Below are positions 37,644 to 47,244 of a stretch of 64,000 bases of DNA, one piece after another. Source of the stretch: JANWHQ01 sp963775275 (GTDB lineage: Bacteria > Pseudomonadota > Alphaproteobacteria > Caulobacterales > Caulobacteraceae); contig CAVZII010000005.1 of assembly GCA_963775275.1 (NCBI GenBank), positions 310,001-374,000 on the forward strand, in the 5' to 3' direction. The stretch's first letter is position 1, and each line of letters starts with the position of its first letter. The position numbers were made by a program, and so were the translations under genes. The notes beneath the pieces were generated by a model. The model worked only from the letters and a program-made list of their open reading frames with translations. It made no database searches and had not been told where the DNA came from.

Positions 37644-37859
37644 TTAGCCGGTGTTGCATTCGGGGCAGCAGTAGGCGCAGCCGTTCGACTGCCGATACGT
37701 CCTCTTCGCTTCTTGGACAGCGCCTTTGCACGTCGCATGGTGGCCGAGGGACAACCGGTGCTGCGGCAACGGCAGGTGTCCGCAGGCTCCGGGCGTCGTG
37801 TCGTGCACCTCGTGATCGCCGTTGGATTGGCCGTTTGTGTTCACGCAGTAGTAGGGCAT
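37644..37859 (-). CDS. small Cys-rich conserved hypothetical protein
   Basis: 71 residues: MPYYCVNTNGQSNGDHEVHD at the start and SNGCAYCCPECNTG at the end, giving a probable metal site from Cys/His residues. Proteins with the MPYYCVNTN start recur in islands and plasmids of alphaproteobacteria. AAGGAA precedes the ATG. Function unknown. Confidence 0.65.
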   Translation of the reverse strand: MPYYCVNTNGQSNGDHEVHDTTPGACGHLPLPQHRLSLGHHATCKGAVQEAKRTYRQSNGCAYCCPECNTG

Positions 37860-38080
37860 CGCGCTTGTTCCTTTCGAATCGCGAAGGGGAACAAGACAAG
37901 AACTCTTCGGCTCACGCTGTCAACGATTTTGCATATCTGCAATTGCTCACAGCCACGCCGCATCGCTTGGGTTGTCGGCCGGCCGTCGACCGGCGTTGGC
38001 GGGACCTGCCGAGGGCCGGAGCGAAATACCTAGCAGCCCGGCCAGGCCTCCCCTCCTTCCCGGACGCGCTCCTCGCCAAC

Positions 38081-38797
38081 TTAGTTGTAGGTGATGGTCG
38101 CGTCATCGATCGCGGAGACACGCCAGCCGGTCGCATCAAGCTTGGTGAGGATGGCCGTGTGTTCTTGAACTGGCGGAGAGGGTATCATCCCGTACCTAAG
38201 GGGAGGACCCACGAGGAAGTGTGCGAGCTTTGAGGCCGTATAGGTCCGGCGGTAGACGACGCGCGCGTCCTTGCCTCCCGGATCGACACGGGTATCGAGC
38301 ACCGTGATCTGGTCAGGCACGTACATGCATCCTACCAGCTTGGTGATGTCTTCCATCCCCCTGACAATTGCTCGTTGCGCGACGTGGCTCGTGAACGTGA
38401 CCGGAAAGCCGTTCTCCATGGCGCGGTAGGTGTCGGTAAAGCCGGTCCCGTCCCCACCGAACTCAGTGTTGGTGTCGTGGTTCACGAGCGCGAACTCCGG
38501 GTGGGTTTTGAGGGCGGCGTTCAGCATCTCCCCGACCCTGCGGGCATTGGTCGGCTCCCCGCCGAAATCCAGGAGATTGACGAACGTCACCCGGTCGCAG
38601 GTCTCGGTGTCGACCATCTTGATGAGCGCCGCCGCCTGGTCAGCCGTGAGCCCCTCTGCCGGTCTTGGTACGGCCACCGGCGCGGCGGCAGGCACGACGC
38701 CCGATCCAGCCGCTCCGGGCGCAGCCGGCTTACATCCCGAGACCAGCACCGCGGCGGCCAGCCCACACGCAATAGTACATTGGAATCGCCTGACCAT
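38081..38797 (-). CDS. predicted lipoprotein
   Basis: 238 residues with a lipoprotein signal: hydrophobic n-region and lipobox VLVSGC (Cys about 22). The mature part begins with an Ala/Pro linker and contains EGLTADQAAALIKMVDTETC and FTDTYRAMENGFPVTFTSHV. No known domain recognised. It lies 6 bases downstream of a second small lipoprotein gene, forming a two-gene operon, possibly an entry-exclusion or envelope-modifying function of the element. Confidence 0.65.
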   Translation of the reverse strand: MVRRFQCTIACGLAAAVLVSGCKPAAPGAAGSGVVPAAAPVAVPRPAEGLTADQAAALIKMVDTETCDRVTFVNLLDFGGEPTNARRVGEMLNAALKTHPEFALVNHDTNTEFGGDGTGFTDTYRAMENGFPVTFTSHVAQRAIVRGMEDITKLVGCMYVPDQITVLDTRVDPGGKDARVVYRRTYTASKLAHFLVGPPLRYGMIPSPPVQEHTAILTKLDATGWRVSAIDDATITYN

Positions 38798-38803
38798 TGG
38801 GCG

Positions 38804-39052
38804 TCACCGCTTCACGCAGTAGGTCCGCCGCACCATGTCGTCAGCGCTGCAGGCATAGCGACCCTTGGGCGTTGCGGCCTGCCACTTCACCTGCGTAGCG
38901 CCGCGCTGAACATCCGACACGGTCACGTCATCGGGCGCGATCGTGCCGATGAACGCGGCGGTCTCCCGCTGCAGGTTGCCACCTGAACTCGCGCAGGCTG
39001 TGCCGAGCCCGCACAGGACTAGCGCGCCAGAACACGCGAACGCCATTCGCAT
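38804..39052 (-). CDS. small predicted lipoprotein
   Basis: 82 residues starting MRMAFACSGALVLCGLGTAC with a lipobox at LGTAC. The mature part ends KGRYACSADDMVRRTYCVKR with two Cys that could form a disulfide. It is directly upstream of the larger lipoprotein gene. Start 39052 fits the signal peptide better than the longer frame to 39100. Function unknown. Confidence 0.6.
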   Translation of the reverse strand: MRMAFACSGALVLCGLGTACASSGGNLQRETAAFIGTIAPDDVTVSDVQRGATQVKWQAATPKGRYACSADDMVRRTYCVKR

Positions 39053-39180
39053 TGGTTCGTCCCCCATCCTCGGTCGTGGTCGGCAAAGCCGCCGTTCCAC
39101 CCTGTTTTAGGGTAACTCCAATACGGGGTACTCGAAAAGAGTGTTTATCGGGGGCGGCTCGGAATCAAGCGAGCCGCTCC

Positions 39181-39439
39181 ATGCCCAAGTCGGTCTTCAC
39201 CGACGCCTATCTCTCTGTGATCGAGATCCTCGTCGCGCTCCGCCACGATAAGGGCGTTCAGCCAGGTGGAGCTGGCGAAGCGCCTCGGGAAGACGCAGCA
39301 GTTCGTGTCGAAGGTCGAGAACTTAGACCGGCGGATTGACGTCATTGAGTTCTGCGCGTTCGCGAGGGCCATGGGCGAGGACCCGGTAGGGCTATTCGCA
39401 GAGGTGGTACGAAAGCTTCCTGACGAGCTGCAGGTATGA
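39181..39439 (+). CDS. XRE-family regulator, small (one frameshift)
   Basis: 85 residues after removing one G at 39252-39254: MPKSVFTDAYLSVIEILVAL, then SQVELAKRLGKTQQFVSKVE and NLDRRIDVIEFCAFARAMGE. This is a single-domain Cro/CI helix-turn-helix protein, typical of island regulators or antitoxins. It diverges from the lipoprotein operon. Confidence 0.75.
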
Positions 39440-39511
39440 ATGCAACCTAGCAGCTAAATCGCTATCCACAGCCGAAAACCGCCAATGTTTGCAGAGAGTT
39501 ATACTGGAGTG

Positions 39512-39897
39512 ATGATAAACGAGGGTCAGAAGGCGACCGAAATAGAAGATAGGGGGCTGGCAAAATTCCATATAGAGCGATTGAGCGCCCCACCGGCCGA
39601 CGAGGAGTCTACCGCCCGGAGGGCAGGCCCGTCCTCGGCGCGGGGGACTTCGCAAACGCTAAGTACCTAATTGGGGCCGATGAAGAGGCCCCAAGCCGAT
39701 ATCAAACGGACAAGCTCTTCACGTTGGCCTCGATAGATCGGGCGGGCGGCTCAGCAACAATAACCGTCGAAAAAACATCTACGCCCGTGCTCCTAAACCA
39801 ACCGCTCGTCCTGCGAAACAGTGATGCCGAATTCCGGATTACGCTTGTAGGGTTCACGTCGCGCCTCGAGCTGCACCAGGAAGAAGCGGCAAGTTAG
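39512..39897 (+). CDS. hypothetical protein (one frameshift)
   Basis: About 128 residues joining MINEGQKATEIEDRGLAKFH with YRPEGRPVLGAGDFANAKYL, SRYQTDKLFTLASIDRAGGS and ending in LELHQEEAAS. The pattern of alternating hydrophobics suggests a beta-rich domain. One missing base near 39600 must be restored. GGAG lies before ATG 39512. Its stop overlaps the end of the convergent zinc-ribbon gene by 4 bases. Confidence 0.5.
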
Positions 39898-40070
39898 CCG
39901 CCTATGACCCCAATGCGTGGACTTTGCCGGTCGCACCTCGGACAAACATCACCAAACGGGCTGTCTCCGCAGCGCTTGCAGTGGACTCTGCCACAGTCGC
40001 GGCACTTGTAGATTTCATCGCCGCGCCTCGAATTTCCACAACTCGGGCACTTTAAATTGGAGCTGCTCAT
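39894..40070 (-). CDS. small zinc-ribbon protein
   Basis: 58 residues with three Cys pairs: LKCPSCGNSRRG, YKCRDCGRVHCKRCG and DVCPRCDRQ, so one or two zinc ribbons are likely. GAGGGA precedes ATG 40070. It follows the TerB-like gene by 11 bases on the same strand, so it belongs to that operon. It is too short for default gene finders and easily missed. Confidence 0.7.
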   Translation of the reverse strand: MSSSNLKCPSCGNSRRGDEIYKCRDCGRVHCKRCGDSPFGDVCPRCDRQSPRIGVIGG

Positions 40071-40081
40071 CGGTCCCTCGC

Positions 40082-40558
40082 TTAGACAGCGTTCTTCAGC
40101 GCCATAACCTCGATGACGTTTCGCGCCAGGCCTTCATCAATTCCCAGGGCCTTTTGGAGGTGTGAAATCACTTCCTCCTCTTCCTGCTCGACAGTTCCAT
40201 CGGCGAACACGAAGTCGGTTGCAACAGCGAAGATGGAACCCCGATATCGTTCGGCGACGTGAGGCGCGCATTTGTCCACAAGCGGCCGCCAGCCTTCTCG
40301 TTTCAGAATCCCCATGGCCTTATCGACGCCCCGTCTGAAATCTTGTGCAGATTGGTCTCGGAATACGGGGTGCCGATTGGCAACGAGGTTAAAGAAGTCC
40401 ACTTCCTCGTCCGATATGTGTCCATCACTACCCACAACGGCGAGTAGGATGCCGCAGGCCGCCTCCTCCCCACTAAACGATCCGCCTGAGCCAGATTTGA
40501 AATCTGTCAAACAGCCCCATGTGTCTTCTTCCTCTTCTGCGGTGCAGACTCCCCTCAA
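40082..40558 (-). CDS. TerB-like (tellurite-resistance fold) protein
   Basis: About 158 residues. The helical core ACGILLAVVGSDGHISDEEV with the paired acidic pattern later repeated in ATDFVFADGTVEQEEEEVIS is that of the TerB metal-binding fold. TerB-like domains occur in stress and phage-defence operons as membrane-linked sensors. The start (non-ATG, near 40558) is uncertain; a later start within the first 30 codons is possible. It groups with the membrane protein upstream and the zinc ribbon downstream. Confidence 0.65.
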   Translation of the reverse strand: MRGVCTAEEEEDTWGCLTDFKSGSGGSFSGEEAACGILLAVVGSDGHISDEEVDFFNLVANRHPVFRDQSAQDFRRGVDKAMGILKREGWRPLVDKCAPHVAERYRGSIFAVATDFVFADGTVEQEEEEVISHLQKALGIDEGLARNVIEVMALKNAV

Positions 40559-40588
40559 TCTTCCGCGGCCTACATCCCGTTTCCGAAC

Positions 40589-41008
40589 CTATCCGTTGAG
40601 CACGAATATGGCCGTTCGAAGATTAAACGCCTTGAAGTCGCTAACGCCAAACAGTTCTGGGAACCCCTTATTGAGCGCGAGGACGATGGGGTCCCCTATC
40701 GCAACCATCAGCGCCGTGATGAAGATGAACACGTTGCAGGCCAACACGCCTAACCCAAGCCCCATGGCACTCATCGACATGCCAATTCCTTTGAGGATGA
40801 GTTGCATAGCAGGCGCAGCGACGAACGATCCGATAGACCATACAACGAAGAAGCCGACGATGTTCCCCATCCCTTGACGACCTATATGCCCAAAGAGAGT
40901 CATAAGGGTCGTTATCACGAGGGCGGAACTCACTCCCCGAGCGATTGCCAATTTCAGCGTTGGACCCCAAGCGACCCTTCCTAGATCCCGGAATGTCACG
41001 TCGGTCAT
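40589..41008 (-). CDS. small membrane protein
   Basis: 139 residues with three or four predicted transmembrane helices (SSALVITTLMTLFGHIG, NIVGFFVVWSIGSFVAAPAM, LGVLACNVFIFITALMVAIG). GGGGGAG precedes ATG 41008. First gene of the minus-strand run membrane protein - TerB-like - zinc ribbon. Function unknown. Confidence 0.6.
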   Translation of the reverse strand: MTDVTFRDLGRVAWGPTLKLAIARGVSSALVITTLMTLFGHIGRQGMGNIVGFFVVWSIGSFVAAPAMQLILKGIGMSMSAMGLGLGVLACNVFIFITALMVAIGDPIVLALNKGFPELFGVSDFKAFNLRTAIFVLNG

Positions 41009-41557
41009 TTGATCAGCTCCCCCATTGTTCGCCCCGGCCCATCCAAGCTTCATGAGCCGATCGGCATTCCAAACCCACCTCTATCCGAACCAGTCCTGTC
41101 CGCCTGGAGCACCCAAGACCAATACAAGTCGAACCGTGCGGGCAGCTCAATCTTGACTAGATGCCTCCTGAAAGCAAGGGTTGTACTGGGCGAATTCACT
41201 ACGCTGCCTGGGCGCTCGAATGCGGATGCCGTGGATGGCAATTGCTATGTCGGCGAAGCCAGCCTTCGCCGACGCTTACCGATGTCGATCGGGGCCGCCC
41301 GCCTGGCCACATGTCCGACGTCGGCGACTAAATCTCGTGCATTCGTCACACGGCGTTCTGTCTTCGTATATTCTGACTTGGACGCATCCACAGGCGTATT
41401 CAGATATTTCCGCCCATGTGGTGCAACGCCCGCATCCGCAATGATCCTTGTGTCGCGACACTAGAGCCGACATGGGGACCTCAAAATGCTGAGATTACTG
41501 CCATTGCGCCAAAACGCCATAGCGATCGAACTCTAGGGAAGGATGCCCGTTCGGATA
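41009..41557. other. stretch with at most one small uncertain gene
   Basis: About 550 bases. On the minus strand 41276-41473 a 65-codon frame encodes several Cys (HKDHCGCGRCTTW, YACGC and TPCDEC), which could be a small zinc protein, but the last third looks non-coding and there is no clear ribosome site. Otherwise nothing is supported. Confidence 0.4.
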
Positions 41558-42316
41558 TCATCTATGAACTCGTCCGGTCGAACTCATGAAGTCCTGGTAC
41601 AGTTGGAAATGGGGCGTGTCCCGGTAATTGCGATGCTCAACGCCAATTTGGGTTACGTAGAGGACGTCTCCGCCACTTGCTGCCATAAGCAACGGTGAGT
41701 GCGTCGCCATGATGATCTGGCTCTCGCGAGATTCCACAGCGTCGAGGATTAGCTTAGTGAACTCCACTTGGCGCGTTGGCGACAGGGCGGCTTCTGGTTC
41801 GTCAAAGATGTAGATGCCTCCTGGGCGAAGTCTATGGGAGAAGAATGCCATAAAGGCCTCCCCGTGAGACCTCGCGTGTAGGGAAGTTCCGCCGTAGCCA
41901 TGCCAGATGCCGGGATCGTCCTTTGCCAGTTCGTCGATGTAGGTCGAAAAATTGAAGAAGCTCTCGGCCCTGATGAAAAATCCCTGTCCTTTCTTTTGTC
42001 TCCATGAGAGCCGAAGGCCGTCCGCTAGTGGCGCGCTTGACTGTTCCGATGCAAACCGGTGATTGCGACTTCCCCCACCGATATTGAACCCACACTGCGC
42101 CGCGATGCCCTCAAGGAGGGTGGACTTTCCCGTTCCATTTTCACCCACAATCGTGGTGATCGGATTGTCGAGGTGAATCTGGAAGTCACCGCGGCCGAAT
42201 AGCGGCAGAGTGTACGGATACTCTCCGTCGATGATTCGATCCTCTCGAATAGAGACCGACACCAAAAACGGGCTCTCAATCAGGCTGGTTCCTTTTCTGC
42301 GGGAGCGTGAAGCCAT
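41558..42316 (-). CDS. AAA (ABC-type/SMC-like) ATPase
   Basis: 252 residues. Walker A is TIVGENGTGKSTLLEGIA, the signature-like region lies before IYIFDEPEAALSPTRQ (Walker B with D-loop) and the His switch is IIMATHSPLLMAASGGD. This is the single-domain ATPase type seen in many defence and peptide-modification cassettes. Its start overlaps the end of the radical SAM gene by 37 bases, so the pair is translationally linked. Cytosolic; the partner is probably the radical SAM enzyme. Confidence 0.88.
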   Translation of the reverse strand: MASRSRRKGTSLIESPFLVSVSIREDRIIDGEYPYTLPLFGRGDFQIHLDNPITTIVGENGTGKSTLLEGIAAQCGFNIGGGSRNHRFASEQSSAPLADGLRLSWRQKKGQGFFIRAESFFNFSTYIDELAKDDPGIWHGYGGTSLHARSHGEAFMAFFSHRLRPGGIYIFDEPEAALSPTRQVEFTKLILDAVESRESQIIMATHSPLLMAASGGDVLYVTQIGVEHRNYRDTPHFQLYQDFMSSTGRVHR

Positions 42317-43262
42317 GCCGTCAGATTACCATCTTTGCCCTCGCCTCGGAACAGCTCGGGATTGCACTTGCCGGCCGGGAAGCACGGTGAACAGTTCGGG
42401 CTGCACCGTGGATTGCAGAACCAGTTCGCAGCTCGGCTTGCAATTGGGCCCGCATTCAGCGGTGGGTCCGTCGGCCATCTCGGCCAGGGTGGGTCGAGTT
42501 GGCTGCTGGCAGCAGTGAGCGCGCCGTCGTCCAGGAGTGCGCGGAGCGGTCGCTCATACACACTTCCCACGATCGATCCCCGAGACATGATGCAGAGCGT
42601 AACGTCTCCGTTCGGCAGGATGCAGACATTGCCCGACGTGCAATTCCCACACAGCCCGCCCACGTTCAGGTCCCCTGGCGCGCGGTCTTCGGCGCGACCA
42701 AACGGCCGCTGGTGATCTCGGGCGACGTTGGTGACGCCATGGGCGTTCAACAGCCGAACAGCGTCGTCATACTCGTCGCGGTTGGTGTCCATTTCGATGA
42801 AGCCCACGCGAAGAGGAATGCGTCCGGCAACGAGCCTCTTGATGTTGCGCAGGGTCTTTGCCCAGCTTCCCGTCTTGGTTCGTGACTGCATCGTGCACCG
42901 CTGTCTGATGCCGCGTAGAACGACGTGGCTATCGCAGCGCCATTCGGAGAGACGGCATCAAGCATTCCTGACGGGAGTGACACCAAGTTTGTGTAGACTT
43001 CAATGAAATCGTATTGGAGCTGTCCAGCCTCGTCGATGAGAGTTGGAAGGTGTGGATGAAGCGATGGTTCACCACCGATGAATTGAACGGAGAGGCAGCC
43101 CAGTGATCGCGCTTCTCTCAGCAAAGAAATGTATGTCTCTGGTTCGAGTGTCCGCGGATCGGATGTGTCTGGAGACGAGTTCGAATAGCAGTGAATGCAT
43201 CGGAGATTGCGTCGACTGGACAGCTCAAGCCACATGTGTCGAATTTGTGGAGCGGTCGTCAT
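42280..43262 (-). CDS. radical SAM/SPASM-type protein (frameshifted; first Cys replaced)
   Basis: About 327 residues when two one-base shifts near 42870-42910 are repaired. The N-terminal radical SAM barrel starts LELSSRRNLRCIHCYSNSS: the usual CxxxCxxC reads R18-C22-C25, the first Cys codon TGC being CGC at 43211-43209. FIGGEPSLHPHL is the GGE motif. The C-terminal SPASM-like region has CGNCTSGNVCILPNGDVTLC and CNPRCSPNCSPCFPAGKC for auxiliary clusters. Such enzymes modify peptides or proteins. If the Cys change is real the enzyme would lose its main cluster; a single-base error is equally possible. Confidence 0.78.
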
Positions 43263-43363
43263 TATCGTTTCCGTTTGCTATCGAGTCCTTAATTTACGTT
43301 GTGTCCCTTTTTGCGGTACCCGTGGGGATGGGGCCACCTGAACGTGGGTTTGCTTTAGGCGTT

Positions 43364-43728
43364 CTATATTTCCACTTCTTGTTGGATACCGAGTTCCGCT
43401 GCACGCTCCATCGCGGCGTTGATTTGGCCTTTGTATTCGGAGAACGTGCTCAAGACCGCGTCTTTGAATTTGCCCGCGAGCTGAATGGTGTCGAAGTCAA
43501 ATGCAAAGCCACCTTCATATGTCGAGAGGCTGTCCGCCTTCTTTAGGCGTTTGGTAGTACCTCAGGGCCGTCGAAGTTTTCCAAGACGCGAGGTCTATAC
43601 GGATCGTAGGTTTGGATAGTTCGGAGTTCTTCGGGGCTGTAGCTAACCGAGATGTTCACGCGGTATTTTGTACTACTGCCGAGCAGGCCGCCTGCATGCA
43701 CCCGGTCGGTCTTATAAATCACCTTCAT
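43364..43728 (-). CDS. unknown 121-residue protein upstream of the radical SAM gene (one frameshift)
   Basis: Joins MKVIYKTDRVHAGGLLGSST and SVSYSPEELRTIQTYDPYRP to KRLKKADSLSTYEGGFAFDF and AAMERAAELGIQQEVEI after restoring one base near 43560. It ends about 100 bases before the radical SAM start on the same strand and shares its lower GC. Too long and structured for a classic RiPP precursor, but it could be a protein substrate or partner of the enzyme. No family recognised. Confidence 0.5.
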
Positions 43729-43786
43729 GGAACCCCCGGCTGAAACGGCAACTTGCTTGTGGGCAAATTGCTCTCTTTAGCCATTC

Positions 43787-44835
43787 TTAGGGAGACGACG
43801 GCTCTAAGTAAAGATCTTGGCGGTACGCGCGTCTTGATTGTAGCGCCGCACGAAATGGACCGCTTACGAAATCAAGGAGGTCGACCGTCCCAAACCATCT
43901 GAGGTGGCCGAGATGGCCGAGTTGTCGTCCCCACTGTGTACGCCAAACAAGAACAGCCCGCCGGAAGCCTTTGCGGCGATACGACGAACCCCTCGGCGGC
44001 CCGTCGCATCGAGTCGGCGGGGGCTGGCTTGTGGTCAGGAAAAGGATTCGCGCGGCAGGGATGCCAAACTGCCGCCGGTGCAGCCCCTCACGGTAGCTCT
44101 GCGCGTACGCGAGGAATTTGCGGAGGATGGTGGCGCGGTAGAGGAAGGCGTCGGAGCGGCGCACCCGCTCCGTGGGCGCAATCGTCATCGTACCGCGGTC
44201 GACTTCCAAGAAGACGTAGGAGCGGCGGACGGGCTCGCCCGACCGCTCGACCTTGAGGCCGAAGATGGCGTCCGGGATGAGGTGGACATCGGCCTTGTAC
44301 CCGAGCCAATCGAGCGGGACCGCCCACCGCATCGGCAGCGGCGAGGCGCGGGTCGCCTCGGGCGCACCCGCAACAATCTCCTCGAAAGGAATGAGCGACA
44401 CGTCCGGCCGCGCCCAGCAGCTTAGCTCCAGGTCGACCATGAAGCTGGCGACCGCGAGCGTATGGTCAAGGTTTTCGCGGGTGTACGAACGGTTGCGGGC
44501 TCGCCAGTCGGTGGGACCAATGGGGAGCCCCTGCTCCTTGAGCGTTCGCGCTCCCGCGTTGCCGAGGCCATACACGAGCGCCTGAGAGCCGCCCTGCCGG
44601 AAGCGGTCGATCTGCGCCGCTGGTCGATCCAGGTATTCGCTCCGAAAGAGCCAGGTGAGGCGACGGGAAGCTTGTCGGCGCTCCGCTCCGGAAAGAGCCG
44701 ATACAGGTCGTCGGCGCGGACGAAGCGGTGCCGGTGGACATGACGCAGGATGGCCAGGTCGTTTTCGGTTAGGCGGATGGCAGGCGCGCCGCCAGCCCGC
44801 TTGAAGCGCGGATAGCTTGTCCGCTCTCTCCCCAC
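43787..44835 (-). CDS. replication-relaxation family protein (one frameshift)
   Basis: About 349 residues. The N-terminal winged-helix region reads AIRLTENDLAILRHVHRHRF and DLYRLFPERSADKL, then RRLTWLFRSEYLDRPAAQID and VYGLGNAGARTLKEQ, the typical start of the replication-relaxation family of plasmid/ICE proteins. The core has a nuclease-like SYVFLEVDRGTMTI. One base is missing near 44668. GTG 44835 lies just after the end of the VirD4-like gene. The last 60 codons may be in the wrong frame. Confidence 0.75.
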
Positions 44836-44839
44836 GCGC

Positions 44840-46603
44840 TCAGTCCGTCGACCAGAAGGGGTCCTCGCCGGCCGCCGCCTCCCCGCTGGGCCCGGCCCCG
44901 CCGAGCGCGCCCTGACGCGCGAACCTCGGCCTCTGCCTCCCCGAGCGGCGCGACGTATGGGCTGCGGTCGTACACGCCCGCGCGGAAGCGGTTGAGGAGG
45001 GCGGCGGAAGAGAGCGGCTCCTGCACGTCGAGCGTCTCGATCTGCACGGACCGGCACCCCACCCGCTTCACGATGGCGTTCCGGTCGGGAGGGTCCGCAG
45101 CTTCACCTGCGCAAGGTGGAGGCCTTCATCGAGGCTGTAGACGGCGGAGGGAAGGACCTGCGGACAGGCTTGAGCGTCTGCGCGCCCCCCTTGGTGGCGC
45201 TCCATTGGGAGGAACGGGTGTCGGAGGTGCTGTATCCGGCCGCCTCGCTTGATGTGACGCTGGTGTGCGTCGAGCGCGACGACCCACCGCCCTCTGACGA
45301 GCTGAATTGCTCGGGGTTCACCAGCCAGTCGCCCGTGTCGCGGAAGGCGACGCCCGCGCGGTCCATTTCTCCGGTCCCGTCAGCGCTCCCCTGGGTATGG
45401 CTCCGGATCGTGGTCTCGACCGTGCTCGTGCTTTCCGATTCGCCTTCGGTCTCGCTCCAGGACTCCAGCCAGAAGGGCACCTCATCCACGACCACCGGCT
45501 TGTCGAGGACGTGCTTGGGGCGCTCCAGGCTGATCTCGTCCCGCAGCATCTCACGCGCCATGACGGCCGCGTCGTCGTCACCCAAGCCCCCGAACACGAT
45601 CTTGGTCCGGGTGCTTCCCATCACGGCGTTATAGATGCCCTCGCCCCGCTCCCGGAGCTGCCCGAGGCGCTGGTGCGCAAGGACGGCGTGGAGACCGAAC
45701 TTGCGGCACGCGTCGAGGATGCGCTCCACGTCGCCGGAGAGGAAATCGTATGCCTCGTCGATGTAGAGGCTGAAGGGACGACGTTCGCGACCTGTTCGCT
45801 CCGGCCGAGCGCTGTGAGGAACAGGTCGTTGATGATGAGCGAGCCCACGACGCGGGCGTTCTCGGCTGAGAGCACATCGTTGTGACCGAGATTGACCAGG
45901 ACGATCTCGCTCCCGTCCATGACCTGCCGGAACTCGATGGCGCGGGAACTGAGGCCCACCATCACCCGCACGGCGGGCGAGGCCAGGAACTCGGTGAGAC
46001 GGTTGATGCTGCTCTCGGCCACCTCGGCGAACTCGCGCCGGTTGAGGCCATTGAGCTCGTCCCACACCATGGCGAACACCGGGTCGGGGAGCTTCGCGGT
46101 CAGCGCCCGGCGGGACCGTCCGGGTCGGTCGCCCGGAGTAAGTGGAGGCCTTCGGCAAGGGTCAGCTCCCGGATGGCGAGTGCGTAGAAGAGGGCGCGGA
46201 GGATCTTCTTGAGGCGCGGGGTCTGGTTCATGTCCGCCCCGCCCCAGACCTGGGCGCAGGCGGCCACCATGGCGTCGACCCGGACCGCCGGCGTCTCGCC
46301 GCGATCGAGCCGCAGCGGATTGAAGCCGGGCGTATAGGCGTGGTCGCCGGGCTTCACGAGATGGATGCGCCGGACGCGCCCCAGTCCGCGCGATGCACAC
46401 CACGCCTCGATACGGTCCGAGAGCGTCCCGTGGGGGTCGATGAGGCAGAGCCCGCGGCCCTTCGCGATGTCCTGACGGATCAGGTGTTCGAGGAGCTTCG
46501 ACTTGCCGCTCCCGGTCGCACCGAGGATGTGGACGTGGCGCGAGCGCTCGGTGTCGGTGAGGGAAACCTCCTGCCCGCCGCGCGCCGTGCCGATGACGGT
46601 CAT
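44840..46603 (-). CDS. VirD4/TraG-like type IV secretion ATPase (frameshifted)
   Basis: Nearly 590 residues over three frames. Walker A is HILGATGSGKSKLLEHLI, then GRGLCLIDPHGTLSDRIEAW, GSEIVLVNLGHNDVLSAENA, and FSLYIDEAYDFLSGDVERIL (Walker B), followed by AVLAHQRLGQLRERGEGIYN and a Ser/Thr-rich C-terminal part. It would couple DNA or protein to a conjugation channel, or supply mobilization with a helper. ATG 46603 overlaps the stop of the upstream gene (ATGA). The end is uncertain: GEDPFWSTD at 44840 fits best. Confidence 0.75.
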
Positions 46604-47244
46604 CGGCCCATCGCCTCGCCCTGCTTGGCCGCCCACCCGGCCACCATGGCGTCGAGCATATCGATCATCTGCTGTTCGGCTTCGCCGAGTACGCCGTCCG
46701 GGGCGGCGGCGTGGATCTGCGCCTTGATCCGGTTCACTTCGGTGAGGATGTCCGGGAAGCGGCCGAGCGTCTGAAGGAACTCGTCGAGCTTGGTCGAGCC
46801 GCCGGTGTCCGGCTCGCCCTTAGCCTTGTTGAGTGACCGCTGCGCCCGTTCGATTTCCTCCTGGGTCCGGATCCTCTCGAGCTGGCGCTTCATCTGATCG
46901 AGTTCGGCGGCCTCGCGCTCCGCCGCTTCCACCCGCCGCCGTTGGTTGAATGCATGCTCGACGCTAGCCCGTGCGTCCGCGCGGATGGTCTCGACGTTGC
47001 GCAGCCTCTCCCGCGCGGCTTCCTTGCGGCCGAGCGCGTCAAGCGCCGCCACTTCGGCTGACTCGTGCCGCTCGATTGCCAGGAGCGTCCTTTCACGCTC
47101 CTCGATGACGCGGCGGATGGCCGCGTATTTCATGGAGGCGAGGATGCCGAAGCCGCCCGGCGCGTCGGCGGGCATCCGTAGCCCCCGCGCCTCGGGCGGC
47201 AAGACCTCACCGTTGAGGGGTTCGGCCTTGGGTGGATCGTTCAT
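46600..47244 (-). CDS. coiled-coil accessory protein of the mobilization operon
   Basis: 214 residues, mostly helical and charged (RRVIEERERTLLAIERHESA, then VEAAEREAAELDQMKRQLER), a long coiled coil with a short C-terminal domain ending AEQQMIDMLDAMVAGWAAKQ. ATGA overlaps exist at both ends with its neighbours, so it is part of a tight operon with the VirD4-like ATPase. Probably a cytosolic structural partner; function unknown. Confidence 0.65.
   Translation of the reverse strand: MNDPPKAEPLNGEVLPPEARGLRMPADAPGGFGILASMKYAAIRRVIEERERTLLAIERHESAEVAALDALGRKEAARERLRNVETIRADARASVEHAFNQRRRVEAAEREAAELDQMKRQLERIRTQEEIERAQRSLNKAKGEPDTGGSTKLDEFLQTLGRFPDILTEVNRIKAQIHAAAPDGVLGEAEQQMIDMLDAMVAGWAAKQGEAMGR

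Noticed and set aside
43103..43546. 147-codon plus-strand frame near the radical SAM gene, considered as a RiPP precursor region
   Set aside because: It lies opposite the 121-aa gene and the start of the radical SAM gene, and no short Cys/Ser/Thr-rich precursor with a leader was found.
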